From: JAHFUA01 sp963808725
Lineage (GTDB): Bacteria > Acidobacteriota > Terriglobia > Terriglobales > Acidobacteriaceae
Assembly (NCBI GenBank): GCA_963808725.1
Contig: CAWEGO010000002.1
Location: 2,046,001-2,110,000 of the forward strand
DNA length: 64,000 nt
Reading direction: 5' to 3'
The notes below the pieces were generated by a model. That model was not told where the DNA came from. It made no database searches and saw only the letters and a program-made list of their open reading frames with translations. Shown here one piece after another: positions 25,447 through 34,634 of the stretch. The translations under genes and the position numbers were made by a program. The first letter of the stretch is position 1; each line of letters begins with the position of its first letter.

Positions 25447-25547
25447 GAGTAGTCAGTACCAAGTACCTAGTACCCAGTACCGAGTACAAGCACAGCGCGA
25501 TGCCAAACCTACTACTCGATACTTGGTACTAGGTACTGGGTACTGGT
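25447..25547. repeat. Inverted array of NAGTACC heptamers
   Basis: The left arm (25447-25487) is a run of seven-base units CAGTACC-AAGTACC-TAGTACC-style. The right arm (25510-25547) is the inverted equivalent (GGTACTA, GGTACTG). The two can form a long cruciform. The right arm reaches into the 3' end of the radical SAM gene and encodes its last residues (KPVPST). Related arrays lie at 42665-42738 and, with a different unit, 35905-35980. Confidence 0.8.
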
Positions 25548-26734
25548 TTCCTTTCACTCCGCGGCTGGTACACGCAGAACGGTTCTTCGTCCAGCATGTC
25601 TCCGGTGGCCGCGAAGGCGCGCGCGCGGCATCCCATGCAGATGTTGCGGAACTCGCAGCACCCGCATTTGCCCTTCAAGTTGCCGGTGTCGCGCAGCAGC
25701 TCGAAAACCGGCGAATCCGTCCAAACCTCGGCGAAAGTCTGCTCGCGCAAGTCGCCGGCCTTCACCGGCAGGTAGCCGCAGGGGAAGACCTCGCCTTCAT
25801 GCGAAAGGAAACACACGCCCGTGCCGGCCAGGCATCCTTTGGTCGCGGCGTTCATGCCCTGAGGATGGCCGCCGGGGTGTCCGCCCGGATGGCCTGCGCG
25901 CTGGGCATGGGGATGCAGCACGATGCCGGTACCGCTAGGCATGAGTGTCTCCGTGGGTCCGATGGCCTTGGGATCAACGTTCTCCGCTTGCGCTGCAGAC
26001 TGCGCCGCTTTGCGCTCTTCCACCTGTCGCTGCTTGGCGACGCGGAAGTAGTGTGGCGCGCACGTAGCCTTTAACTCGATGTCTCCACTCTTCGATTGGT
26101 CGTAGAACCAGTTGAGCATCCGCTCGTACTCCTCCGGCGGGACCATCTGTTCGGCGGCGATATCCACGCCGCAGCCTACGGGCACCAGCAGGAAGGTGTG
26201 CAGCGCGTCGGCGCCGATCGAGCGCGCTAGTTCCATCACCGCGGGAAGCTGGTGCGCGTTGTGGCGGGCCACCGTCATATTGATTTGCAGGGACATGCCC
26301 AGCTCCTGCAGATTGCGAAAGCCCTGCAGCGTGTTCTCGAAGGCGCCGGGGATGCCGCGGAAGCTATCGTGGGTGGCGGCATCGGCGCCATCCATGCTCA
26401 TCGAGACGCGGCGTACCCCGGCGTCGACGATTTTCTGCGCCACGCTTTTCGTGACCAGTGTGCCATTGGTGGCCAGGGCCACGCGCAGGCCGCGGTCGGT
26501 GGCGTAGCGCGCGAGCTGAAAGATATCGCGGCGGAACAGCGGCTCGCCCCCGCTCAGCACCAGGATCGGGTTGGAGAAATCGGCGATCTGGCGGATGATC
26601 TCCAGCGCCTTCTCCGTGGGCAGGTCGGTGGGCGAAGACAGCTCGGTCGCGGTGGCGCGGCAGTGGATACAGCGCAGATTGCAGCCCTTGGTGACTTCCC
26701 AAAAGACCAGACGAGGCTTGTTGTCAGTGTGCAT
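25529..26734 (-). CDS. Radical SAM/SPASM protein, AhbC/AhbD/NirJ-like haem-modifying type
   Basis: 401 aa. The radical SAM cluster motif is CNLRCIHC (Cys18, 22, 25) after PRLVFWEVTKG. It has the GGEP-type LSGGEPLF and a C-terminal SPASM region with CLAGTGVCFLSHEGEVFPCG, KCGCCEFRNICMGCRARAFA and EEPFC. This pattern matches the group containing AhbD haem b synthase and NirJ, so a role in haem or modified haem synthesis for the nearby cytochromes is plausible but inferred. A His/Gly-rich insert (AGHPGGHPGGHPQG) precedes the SPASM region. The ATG at 26734 has GGGGAG upstream; a TTG at 26758 is less likely. A perfect CRP-type palindrome lies 66 bases upstream. Confidence 0.82.
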   Translation of the reverse strand: MHTDNKPRLVFWEVTKGCNLRCIHCRATATELSSPTDLPTEKALEIIRQIADFSNPILVLSGGEPLFRRDIFQLARYATDRGLRVALATNGTLVTKSVAQKIVDAGVRRVSMSMDGADAATHDSFRGIPGAFENTLQGFRNLQELGMSLQINMTVARHNAHQLPAVMELARSIGADALHTFLLVPVGCGVDIAAEQMVPPEEYERMLNWFYDQSKSGDIELKATCAPHYFRVAKQRQVEERKAAQSAAQAENVDPKAIGPTETLMPSGTGIVLHPHAQRAGHPGGHPGGHPQGMNAATKGCLAGTGVCFLSHEGEVFPCGYLPVKAGDLREQTFAEVWTDSPVFELLRDTGNLKGKCGCCEFRNICMGCRARAFAATGDMLDEEPFCVYQPRSERKPVPST

Positions 26735-26799
26735 TTGGCTACTCCCCACGTAAGCCAATGGCTAACAGATCGAGGATACGTTCGCTCCGGGCAAGGGGA

Positions 26800-26815
26800 T
26801 GTGACCCATGTCACA
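26800..26815. promoter_or_regulatory. CRP/FNR-type operator, perfect palindrome
   Basis: TGTGACCCATGTCACA has perfect six-base arms around CCAT and equals the CRP consensus TGTGA-N6-TCACA. It lies 66 bases upstream of the radical SAM start and 138 bases from the divergent membrane protein gene. Three related sites lie in the cytochrome locus. Confidence 0.72.
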
Positions 26816-26952
26816 GGCAGGCGGTTAGCGGTCACAGGCTCGTCCTCAGGCCAGTTGGTGCTAACGCCCGTTACCGCCAGCTATGAGGATTCGAAGTACG
26901 CGCCACGAGCATACAATGAGTCACAGCAATCACCCGGTGACGGAAAATCTTC

Positions 26953-27810
26953 GTGGACGCCGCTGACAGAGGCACCCCAACGCGCATAGCCATCAGCAGG
27001 CAAACGATTCCTTTGTGGATCGTGGGAGTGCTGGTGCTTTTCGTGGAATTGGTGCTTTGTTTTGTTGTTTTTGCGATCATGCGACCTCGGGGATCGTCAT
27101 GGTGGATCGCCGCCTGTGTCGCGATGGTGCTCGCTTGGGCTCTTTATTGGAAAAATGCTCACGGTCGACGCGATTGGAACCGGACCGTTCACGTAGAAAT
27201 AGAGGGTGGAAAGATTGCACTCATACCAGACCTAAGAATGCGTTGGAGTGGCTACACGGCGGCTGAAGCTCCCTTCCCGACTGGTGCTCGGTTGGAATAC
27301 CACATTGAAACTGGTGATCGCTATTTAACTGGGGACCACGCGCAGGTGCTTCGAAGGTCTTTATGGGTGATTGAGCCAACTGGAGCAAAGCGACAATTGC
27401 TTGGCTCTGGGGCCCATCTGAGCCTGAGAATCGCAGCGATGAACCTCGAAGCCGCCAGTATTCCGTTCCGGATCATTCAGATGTACGACGGTCAGGAAGG
27501 AGAGCATACAGAGACCGATGTCACTGCCGAACGTGTTCGGGCTTCTACCAAAGCGCCCAGGCTGGCTCCGTTTGCAATTCTAATCGGAACCTCAAGCTTG
27601 TGGCTCGGAGCACTAGCGGGGGCCATGGTTCACAACTGGGGCTACGTGATTGCAATTGGTGTCTTTGGCTGGGTTGCTGTTGCAGTATTGACGATAGCTT
27701 GCACGGCATCCAAGCGAGCAGCCCTAATCGAAGTCACCACCTTAATTCCAAGTTATGGGGCGGGGTATGCCGTTGCAGTGCTCGTTGTGCGGCACCTTTT
27801 CAACAGGTGA
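26953..27810 (+). CDS. Hypothetical membrane protein
   Basis: 285 aa with two N-terminal transmembrane helices (IPLWIVGVLVLFVELVLCFVV and WWIAACVAMVLAWALYW), a soluble domain of about 130 residues and two to three C-terminal helices. No family is recognised. The start is a GTG at 26953 with only a weak GGAAAA upstream. Base composition is lower in GC than the neighbourhood, suggesting acquisition or relaxed selection. It diverges from the radical SAM gene. Confidence 0.6.
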   Translation: MDAADRGTPTRIAISRQTIPLWIVGVLVLFVELVLCFVVFAIMRPRGSSWWIAACVAMVLAWALYWKNAHGRRDWNRTVHVEIEGGKIALIPDLRMRWSGYTAAEAPFPTGARLEYHIETGDRYLTGDHAQVLRRSLWVIEPTGAKRQLLGSGAHLSLRIAAMNLEAASIPFRIIQMYDGQEGEHTETDVTAERVRASTKAPRLAPFAILIGTSSLWLGALAGAMVHNWGYVIAIGVFGWVAVAVLTIACTASKRAALIEVTTLIPSYGAGYAVAVLVVRHLFNR

Positions 27811-27854
27811 GCAGAGGTTAGAGGCCGTCTCATAAATGCATTGGGCACCTTTGA

Positions 27855-27932
27855 AACCGAGATCCTTCGCGACCGTTTCCCGCGCTGGAGAGGGCGCGCG
27901 GGAGCCCTCGGTCGCTCAGGATGACGGCCCTT
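27855..27932. repeat. TGTCATCCTGAG-family repeat remnant
   Basis: GATCCTTCGCGACCG-like and CTCGGTCGCTCAGGATGAC segments match one half of the element at 10582-10738. It sits in the 273-base gap between the membrane protein and the cytochrome operon's distal end. Nothing else is recognisable in that gap. Confidence 0.55.
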
Positions 27933-28083
27933 TCTTAATTTAAGAGATAGCTTCTAATTGGCGATAGATTCCCATATCACTAACCATCCGTTTTCGGAGG
28001 TTCCAGGATCTGGTGCGCGCTCGGGAATGCGCACATTGCGCAAACCTTACGTAAGACTCACTGGGGGCCTCGAAAACGTGCGG

Positions 28084-29595
28084 CTACGGTCCCACCCCGC
28101 CGCTGTGGCACTCGTTGCAATTGATGGCGGCGAAGTCCATCTCCCCGCCGGGATGTTGGAAGGTAGCCGACGGCACTTTGGCCATGGCCGAACCTCCATT
28201 CTCCTGGCCCAGGAGGATGTGGCAGCTTTCGCAGTCGCGGGCAATGACCTTGCCTTCCTTGCTGACGTGCTGGCCATCGTGACAGCGAAAGCAGCCCTCC
28301 GAATACAAGTGGCCGATATTATTGGGGTGCGTGCGCCAGTCCAGCTTCATCTCGGGGAAGATGTTGGTGGTGAACACGCGCTGCACTTCCGTAATCGCCT
28401 GCTTGATGGCGGGCAGCTTCTTCGAGTACACATCCGGATGCTTGGTCAGGTAGGTCGAATCCAGGTCGGTCGCGATGCCTTCCAGGCCCTCCTGCGTAGT
28501 CTTGTACGGCTTGGTCAGGACCTCGACCGCGTATTTCTTGATGAACGGCAGCGAGACATCGACCCGCCCGGCAGTCAGCAGGTCGTCCACGGATTTGTCC
28601 GGTGGCTGGTAGATGTGCGTCGGCCGGTTGTGGCAATCGATGCAATCCATGCGCCGCAGTGTGGCTTTCTTGATGTCTTCCGGCTTGACGGGTGAGTCTT
28701 TGGCAAAGTACTCGGTCACGCGTCCCTGGTGGTCCTTGATCTTAACGTAGGCAATGTTCTGGCGCTGCCTGTCGGTGGGAACGTACCAGACCTCGTTGCT
28801 GATATTCATATGCCAATGGATGCCGGTGGTCATGCCGGTGGTGGGACTGCCGCCGCCGGTCTTGATGAGCAGCTTGATCTGGCGGGGAGTGTTCTTCTCG
28901 TCGTAGCCGAAGTGATTGATGGTCTTCAACTGTGCGCCGTAGAACTTCTCCGGCCAGTGGCACTGTTCGCAGGTTTGCTGCGCCGGACGGAGGTTCTCCA
29001 CCGGGCTGGGAATCGGCCGCGGAAAGGTGTTGAAGGTGGCAGCATAGACCTGGCGTAGGCCGGACATTTTGGAACGCACATACCAGCTCGCGCCAGGACC
29101 GACGTGGCACTCCACGCAATGCACCCGCGCATGCGGTGACGCCTGGTAGGCGGTGAACTCCGGGTTCATCACGTTGTGGCAGAGCTGGCCGCAGAACTGG
29201 GTGGAGTCGGTGAATTCGTAGGCGCGATAGCTGGCTACTGCCGTCAGCAACACGAACACCACCAGGAAGCTGCCGGCAAAGGTGAAGATCGCCCGCTGGC
29301 GCGGGACGTTCAGGTCGATCTTGGTGTACGTGGGAATTTGGTCGGGCGCGATCTTGCGGCGGCGGGCGCGTTCGCGCAGCATGCCCGCCAGCAGCAACAC
29401 GATGCCAATCACCAGGAAGAACGGCAGCACCATGTAGGTGAGCACGCCGAAATAGGGATTCGATCCGCCCGCCAGCACGTCCACCAGCAACAGGAACAGC
29501 AAGTTGGCCAGGCACAGCGCGATAACGACGAGTCCTACCAGGCTGAGATAATTGCGAATAAGTCCCGGAATTCGTGGTTTGAGTTGCTCCACCAT
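28084..29595 (-). CDS. NapC/NirT-like membrane multihaem cytochrome c (7 haem sites)
   Basis: 503 aa. Two to three N-terminal membrane helices (about 15-38, 50-72, 100-122) are followed by a periplasmic domain. The first haem site is the unusual CGQLCH (C-x3-CH) of NapC/NrfH-type quinol dehydrogenases. Six CxxCH sites follow (CVECH, CEQCH, CIDCH, CFRCH, CESCH, CNECH). Likely a quinone-linked electron transfer protein. It is the last gene of the operon and its ATG abuts the previous stop (TAAATG). Confidence 0.88.
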   Translation of the reverse strand: MVEQLKPRIPGLIRNYLSLVGLVVIALCLANLLFLLLVDVLAGGSNPYFGVLTYMVLPFFLVIGIVLLLAGMLRERARRRKIAPDQIPTYTKIDLNVPRQRAIFTFAGSFLVVFVLLTAVASYRAYEFTDSTQFCGQLCHNVMNPEFTAYQASPHARVHCVECHVGPGASWYVRSKMSGLRQVYAATFNTFPRPIPSPVENLRPAQQTCEQCHWPEKFYGAQLKTINHFGYDEKNTPRQIKLLIKTGGGSPTTGMTTGIHWHMNISNEVWYVPTDRQRQNIAYVKIKDHQGRVTEYFAKDSPVKPEDIKKATLRRMDCIDCHNRPTHIYQPPDKSVDDLLTAGRVDVSLPFIKKYAVEVLTKPYKTTQEGLEGIATDLDSTYLTKHPDVYSKKLPAIKQAITEVQRVFTTNIFPEMKLDWRTHPNNIGHLYSEGCFRCHDGQHVSKEGKVIARDCESCHILLGQENGGSAMAKVPSATFQHPGGEMDFAAINCNECHSGGVGP

Positions 29596-31639
29596 TTACT
29601 TGTTTCCCCTCCACTTGGCTTCCACTTCTCGCTGGTGGCGATCCCCAGCCGCCGACCCATCGCCGGACCCCGGGGCCGCGACGCTAGCGGCGGCGGCATG
29701 GGCGCGGTCTTCGATCTCCCGCAGCGCGTCCAGCGGGTGCTCCTCGTGGTACAACTCCTCCGGCATCTTGCCGTCCCAGAACGCCCAGTTCAGCGGGTAC
29801 ACGTCGGGATCGAAGATGACCTGGTAGAAGTGCCACACCACGATAGCCAGTGTGGCCAGCACCGCTTCATAGAAGTGGATGGCCAGCGCCACGTCCACCG
29901 ACCAGCGTGGCAGCCAGTGGCCGACTCCCATCTTGAACCAGGCCATCAGGCCGGTGACGCCCATCAGGAAGTAGCCCCACACCAGCGCCCAGTACTCGGC
30001 CTTTTCCGCGTAGTTGAAGCGGGCGAAGGCCGGTCGCTGGGAGCCGAGGCCGAGATAGTAGCCAAGATTGTCGCGGATGTCGAAACCGTCCTTGAGCGTA
30101 GGCAGCAAATCTTTGAGGGCCCGGCGGCCTTCCTTGATGACGAGGAGGTAATAAACGTGGTAGAGCCCGACGGCTAATAGCACCACAGCCGCCACGCGGT
30201 GCCCGTAGCGGCGAATGTTCTCGCCGAAGACCATCCCCAGCCAGCTATCCGGGTAGGCCAGCGCAAATCCGGTGATCACCAGGGTGATGAAGCTGGTGAG
30301 CAGGCACCAGTGCTGGATACGCTGCTGCAGGGTGAGGCGAACCACGGTGCGCTCCTGAGCTTTGCGCTTGTCCATCGCCTTCTTGCGCCAGATCAGGAAA
30401 TTGTGCAGGACCATGCCGCCGATCACCACGATGATCAAGGGGATGTATAGCCGCTGGATCCAGCGAATGGCGATGCTGGATATATCGGCCGAGAGCGGCA
30501 CGTCGATGTGCACCTTGCCTTGTACGAACTTGTCGGTGGCGCCGGGGTGGCAATGGCCGCAGGTTTTCACCAGGTTGGCCTTGTTAATCATCGACCGCGG
30601 ATCGGAGGAGGGCAGGATGTTGTGCGCCCCATGGCAACTGGCGCAGTTGGCAACCACGGTCGAGCCCAGCTTGGCGGCCAAACCGTGGTAGCTGGCCGCG
30701 TAGGTAGTCATGCGCCGCCCGGAGAAGCCGTACTCCTGCGACATGCGCATGCCTTCATGGCAGTTGGCGCAGGTGGCCCGGGCGATGTTGCCCGCGAAGA
30801 CCGACGACTTGGGGTCCAGGTGCGACTTGATGGTGTGGATGCCGTGGCAATCGGTACACACCGGCGCCTCAAAGTTGCCGCGCGCCACCGCCTGCCCGTG
30901 GATGCTCTGCGCGTACTCCTGCCGGATGCTGTCGTGGCACTTGGCGCAGGTGGCGGGGACGTTAGCCTGGTAGATGCTTGACTTGGGGTCGTTGGGCGGC
31001 CGGATTTCATGGCTGCCCGTGGCAATCGGTGCAGACCGCGGCCTTGGTGGAACCGGCGGCCACGGCGCGGCCGTGAACGCTCTCCTCGTAGTTGACGAAA
31101 GTAGCTGAACTCAGGCCAGACTTCTCCATAACAAATTTCTGCCCGTGGCAGGCGCCGCAGGTGGCCGGGATGTTGCCGTGAGCGACTTTGGATTTGGGAT
31201 CGCTCGGCGGCAGGATCTCGTGCGGGCCGCCATGGCAAGAGGTACAGGTGGGGGCGTTGCTATCCCCCTTGGCTCTGGCTTGGGCGTGGATGCTATGGCT
31301 GTACCCCTGGTCGGCGTCGGCATGGCACTTCGAGCACGACACCTTGAGCGGGGTGACCTCGTGCGGCGCGGACTTCAGATCGTCGTGGCAATCCACGCAT
31401 GTCAGGATCGCCCCGTGGATGGAGTTGTTGAACTTGGCCTCGTCCACGCCCAGGCTTACCTGTTTGCCGTCGACCTCGTGGGTCAGACTGGCGTCACCGT
31501 GGCAGGCCAGGCAGTCGGCGTTGGCGGGCTTCTTGGCAGCCCAGGCGGAGCTTATAAGAAGTATAAAGACCGGCAAAAACCGCCCAAACGCACGCCGACC
31601 GCGAGGCCTAACCGTTCGTGCTGCGTTCCTCGCTGGCAT
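29596..31639 (-). CDS. Undecahaem cytochrome c fused to a cytochrome b membrane domain (frameshifted)
   Basis: About 680 aa after repair. A signal peptide (FLPVFILLISSAWA) is followed by 11 CxxCH sites, six before and five after a frameshift. Then comes an anchor helix (LYIPLIIVVIGGMVLHNFLIW) and a four-helix dihaem cytochrome b-type domain with histidines in RIQHWCLLTS, RRYGHRVAAV and LAIHFYEAVL. The frame breaks at CTDCHG; removing one base from the CCC run at 31016-31018 restores CTDCHGSHEIRPPNDPK and reads on to the ATG-internal part. Periplasmic haems plus membrane haems in one chain suggest a quinol oxidase/reductase of this conduit. ATG 31639 with GGAGGTT. Confidence 0.85.
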
Positions 31640-31652
31640 TTCCAACCTCCGG

Positions 31653-32591
31653 TTACCGATACGCAAACAACATGGCATAAATGATCCAGACCACGATGCT
31701 GAAGCCGACGGCCAGTGCCGTCCACGCAAAAACGCGGATGGTACGGACAACGATCTCGGGATGCGGCTCCGCCAGATGTTCCTCCAGCTCGCCGCGAGCC
31801 ACCAGCGTCTCGTACTCGCGTGGCTTGTCGCGCTTCAGCTCCGCCAACTGCATGCGGCCGGTGAAGATGGTGGTATCCATGGGGAACTTCTCCGGCCGCA
31901 AGTGGGTGTTGAAGAAGTGCACCGTAAAGATGAAGCCCGTCGCCAGCAAGGCTTCGTCGCTGTGAATGATGGTGGCAACGTTGATAAACGATCCCGGCAG
32001 GAAGCGCGTGAAAAACACCGGGAACCAAAGCGTCAGCCCGGTGCAACCGATGATGAAGATTCCCCAGAACACGGCAAAGTAGTCGAACTTCTCCCAGTAC
32101 GTCCAGCGTCCGTAGCGTGGACGCGGGCCCAGGTGCAGGAACCACTTCATGGTGGCGACGAATTCGTGGAAGTCCTGCCCAGTGGGCACCAGCGTGTTCG
32201 GGCCGAACAGCAAACTGCGCCAGGATAGCTGCCCGCGCTTCTTGCTGCGATACAGGTCCGCCAGATGGGTGATGAACGTGCCGAACATGATTACGGCTGC
32301 GAAACGATGGATGTACCCGGCGGTTTGAAATCCTCCCAGCAAGCGCGACAGCACCACCGCCCACTTGGTATAGGAGAATTTCAGCGTGAGCCCGGTAGTC
32401 GCAAGACTTAGGAAGCTGACGATCATGCAACCATGCAGGGTACGATGCAGGCGGTTGAAGCGGACGAACTCGCGCTCCGCCGCCACTGCCGGTACGGCGG
32501 CAGCGCGGGCAACGACGGCAGGCGCTACAGCCGTGGCCGCTCCGCCTCCTTGCTGTATCGGCCTGTCGAGCTCGTAGTTAGTGTTCTGCAT
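31653..32591 (-). CDS. Dihaem cytochrome b (formate dehydrogenase gamma/thiosulfate reductase-like)
   Basis: 312 aa integral membrane protein with an Ala-rich N-terminal tail and five predicted helices. Histidines suited to bis-His haem b binding lie in RLHRTLHGC, AGYIHRFAAV, FGTFITHLAD, IIHSDEALL and FTVHFFNTHLRP. It resembles cytochrome b subunits that pass electrons between quinone and periplasmic partners. Its ATG overlaps the end of the 19-haem gene by 14 bases, implying coupled synthesis of the two. Confidence 0.85.
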   Translation of the reverse strand: MQNTNYELDRPIQQGGGAATAVAPAVVARAAAVPAVAAEREFVRFNRLHRTLHGCMIVSFLSLATTGLTLKFSYTKWAVVLSRLLGGFQTAGYIHRFAAVIMFGTFITHLADLYRSKKRGQLSWRSLLFGPNTLVPTGQDFHEFVATMKWFLHLGPRPRYGRWTYWEKFDYFAVFWGIFIIGCTGLTLWFPVFFTRFLPGSFINVATIIHSDEALLATGFIFTVHFFNTHLRPEKFPMDTTIFTGRMQLAELKRDKPREYETLVARGELEEHLAEPHPEIVVRTIRVFAWTALAVGFSIVVWIIYAMLFAYR

Positions 32592-34617
32592 TCTTGTCCT
32601 CCGCGGGCTTGGCGGGCTGGTTGGCTTCCGCCTCCCGGGCTTCCTCGGCGCGCAGTTCGCGGCGCATCTCAAAGGCGCGCGGCAGCCACAGCAAAGTGTG
32701 TACCCCGCCCACCACGAACGTCCCCAGCAGCAGCGCCGTCATCCCCCAGAACGACCAGAACAGGAACGGATATTTCTTGGGGTCGTGATGGGTGGCGTGG
32801 GTCAGGTATCCGGCGAAGCGCCGGGTGGCGTCGCTGTGGCACTGGCGGCAGGTGGCGACCACGTTGGCCCGGCTCAGGTGCGACCGGGGATCGGTGACCT
32901 TCTGGATGTCATGGGCCCCGTGGCAGTCGTAGCACTTGGCGGTCTTGGTATAGCCGAGGCGCGAGACCTTGCCGTGATAGGTATCAAAATAGGTTTTAGC
33001 GATTTCGGCGTGGCAACGCCCGCACTTGTTCATGATGTCCAGCTTGAAGCCGTCCTCGTCGGTGCGGCGGATGGAGTGGGCGGTGTGGCAGTCGCTGCAC
33101 ACCGGCAACGCCTGGCCAGTCTTGGTCACGCTGGTGGAGTGGATGCTCTGTACAAACTGCTCCTGGATGCCGTGGTGGCACTGCCCGCAGGTGCTGGGCA
33201 CGTTCTTGGGATTCACCGTGGATTCCGGATCGGCAGCGGGCAGCTCGCCATGGGCGGTGTGGCAGTTGGTGCAGGTCGCGGTGACGGTGAGCCCGCTCTT
33301 CAGCAGCCCCTTGCCGTGGATGCTCTCCTCGTAGCGACGAACGATCTGGTGCTCTACCCCGGTGTAGCGCATCGCCGCCTTCTGACCTTCGTGATGGCAG
33401 CCGCCGCACGTCTCGGGCACATTAATGGGAAAGGTGCGCGACTGCGGGTCCTTCCGCCCGAGCACGTGGTGCGTGCCGTGGCACTCCTTGCAGTCGGGAG
33501 CGTTGGGGTCGTGCTTGGCGACCAACTGACCATGGGTGCTGCGCTGATATTGTTGTCCGATCTCGGCATGGCAGGCGGTGCAATCCACCTTGTGGGTAAT
33601 GGTTTCGCAGGGGCGAATGCGCGAGGCATTCACCTCCGAGTGGCACTGGCTGCACGCCACCTTTACGTGCCGGGAGCCGGCCAGCTCGCCGGTGCGCACG
33701 AACAGGTTGCGCCCGTCGGCGGCTTGCAAGCGCTGGTCGGCATGGCAGCGCATGCAGTCGGCGTCGGCCATGCCTTGGGGATAGAAGAGATTGCGGATTT
33801 TGTGCGGCTGATGGCAATCGACGCAGGCCGGCAGCACGTGCTCTTTCTTCTCCCACAGCTCGCCGCGGATAGTCTTGCGGTGCACCATCTCGATTTCGGC
33901 ATGGCACTGGGTGCAGGTCTTGGCGATGTTGGCGCGCGAGATGGAAGACGCCGGATCCGTGTGCGGCAGAATCGAATGCGCCGTGTGGCACGAAGCACAG
34001 CTCGGCGCCACCACTAGCCCCTTCTGCAGCAGCCCTTGTCCGTGAATGCTCTCGGAAAAGTTCTCCAGGATATTGTGCTGCCCGATATTCCGGTTTTTCT
34101 GAACCGGCGTGCCTTCCTGATGGCACGTGCCGCAGACAAACGGGATCCTCAGCGGCGCCACTGCCGAGTGCGGGTCCTTTACCGGAAGGATGTCGTGGTT
34201 GCCGTGGCAATTCACGCAGCGCGGGGCCAGCGCGTCGCCGTGGGCCGCCGCTTTTCCGTGCAGCGATTTGGCGAGCTGCTCGGCTTCCCCGCTGTGGCAG
34301 GTACCGCAGATCACCTTAGCCACCGGCGTGTCGTGCGGCAATTCCTTGCCTTCCAGCGAGGCATGGCAGGAGGTGCAGGATAGGGAACTGTGCACCGACG
34401 AGGCAAACTTCTTCCCGTCCACGTAAAGCGAGACGGTGTTCGCCCCCCGCTTGGTGGTCAGGCTCCTGTCGTCATGGCAGGCCAGGCAATCGGCGTTGCT
34501 GGGCGTATCCGCGGCCCAGCTCGGGCTTACGAAAAATATGAATACGTATAACAACAACCAACTGCTACGCCGAATGCCAGGCCACGGAGCTTGCCGTACT
34601 CGATAGCCCGCTGACAT
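32578..34617 (-). CDS. Membrane-anchored 19-haem cytochrome c
   Basis: 679 aa. Signal peptide (LLLYVFIFFVSPSWA), then 19 CxxCH motifs at regular spacing (CLACH, CTSCH, CGTCH and so on to CRQCH), each region separated by repeats such as DP(H/Q/R)S...P.TCG.CH and ESIHG. A single C-terminal helix (YPFLFWSFWGMTALLLGTFVVGGV) is followed by a charged cytoplasmic tail. The internal repetition suggests growth by duplication of a CxxCH module pair. Probably a long periplasmic electron wire tethered to the inner membrane beside its cytochrome b partner. ATG 34617. Confidence 0.9.
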   Translation of the reverse strand: MSAGYRVRQAPWPGIRRSSWLLLYVFIFFVSPSWAADTPSNADCLACHDDRSLTTKRGANTVSLYVDGKKFASSVHSSLSCTSCHASLEGKELPHDTPVAKVICGTCHSGEAEQLAKSLHGKAAAHGDALAPRCVNCHGNHDILPVKDPHSAVAPLRIPFVCGTCHQEGTPVQKNRNIGQHNILENFSESIHGQGLLQKGLVVAPSCASCHTAHSILPHTDPASSISRANIAKTCTQCHAEIEMVHRKTIRGELWEKKEHVLPACVDCHQPHKIRNLFYPQGMADADCMRCHADQRLQAADGRNLFVRTGELAGSRHVKVACSQCHSEVNASRIRPCETITHKVDCTACHAEIGQQYQRSTHGQLVAKHDPNAPDCKECHGTHHVLGRKDPQSRTFPINVPETCGGCHHEGQKAAMRYTGVEHQIVRRYEESIHGKGLLKSGLTVTATCTNCHTAHGELPAADPESTVNPKNVPSTCGQCHHGIQEQFVQSIHSTSVTKTGQALPVCSDCHTAHSIRRTDEDGFKLDIMNKCGRCHAEIAKTYFDTYHGKVSRLGYTKTAKCYDCHGAHDIQKVTDPRSHLSRANVVATCRQCHSDATRRFAGYLTHATHHDPKKYPFLFWSFWGMTALLLGTFVVGGVHTLLWLPRAFEMRRELRAEEAREAEANQPAKPAEDKNAEH

Positions 34618-34634
34618 AGTGAAACTCCCATCGC

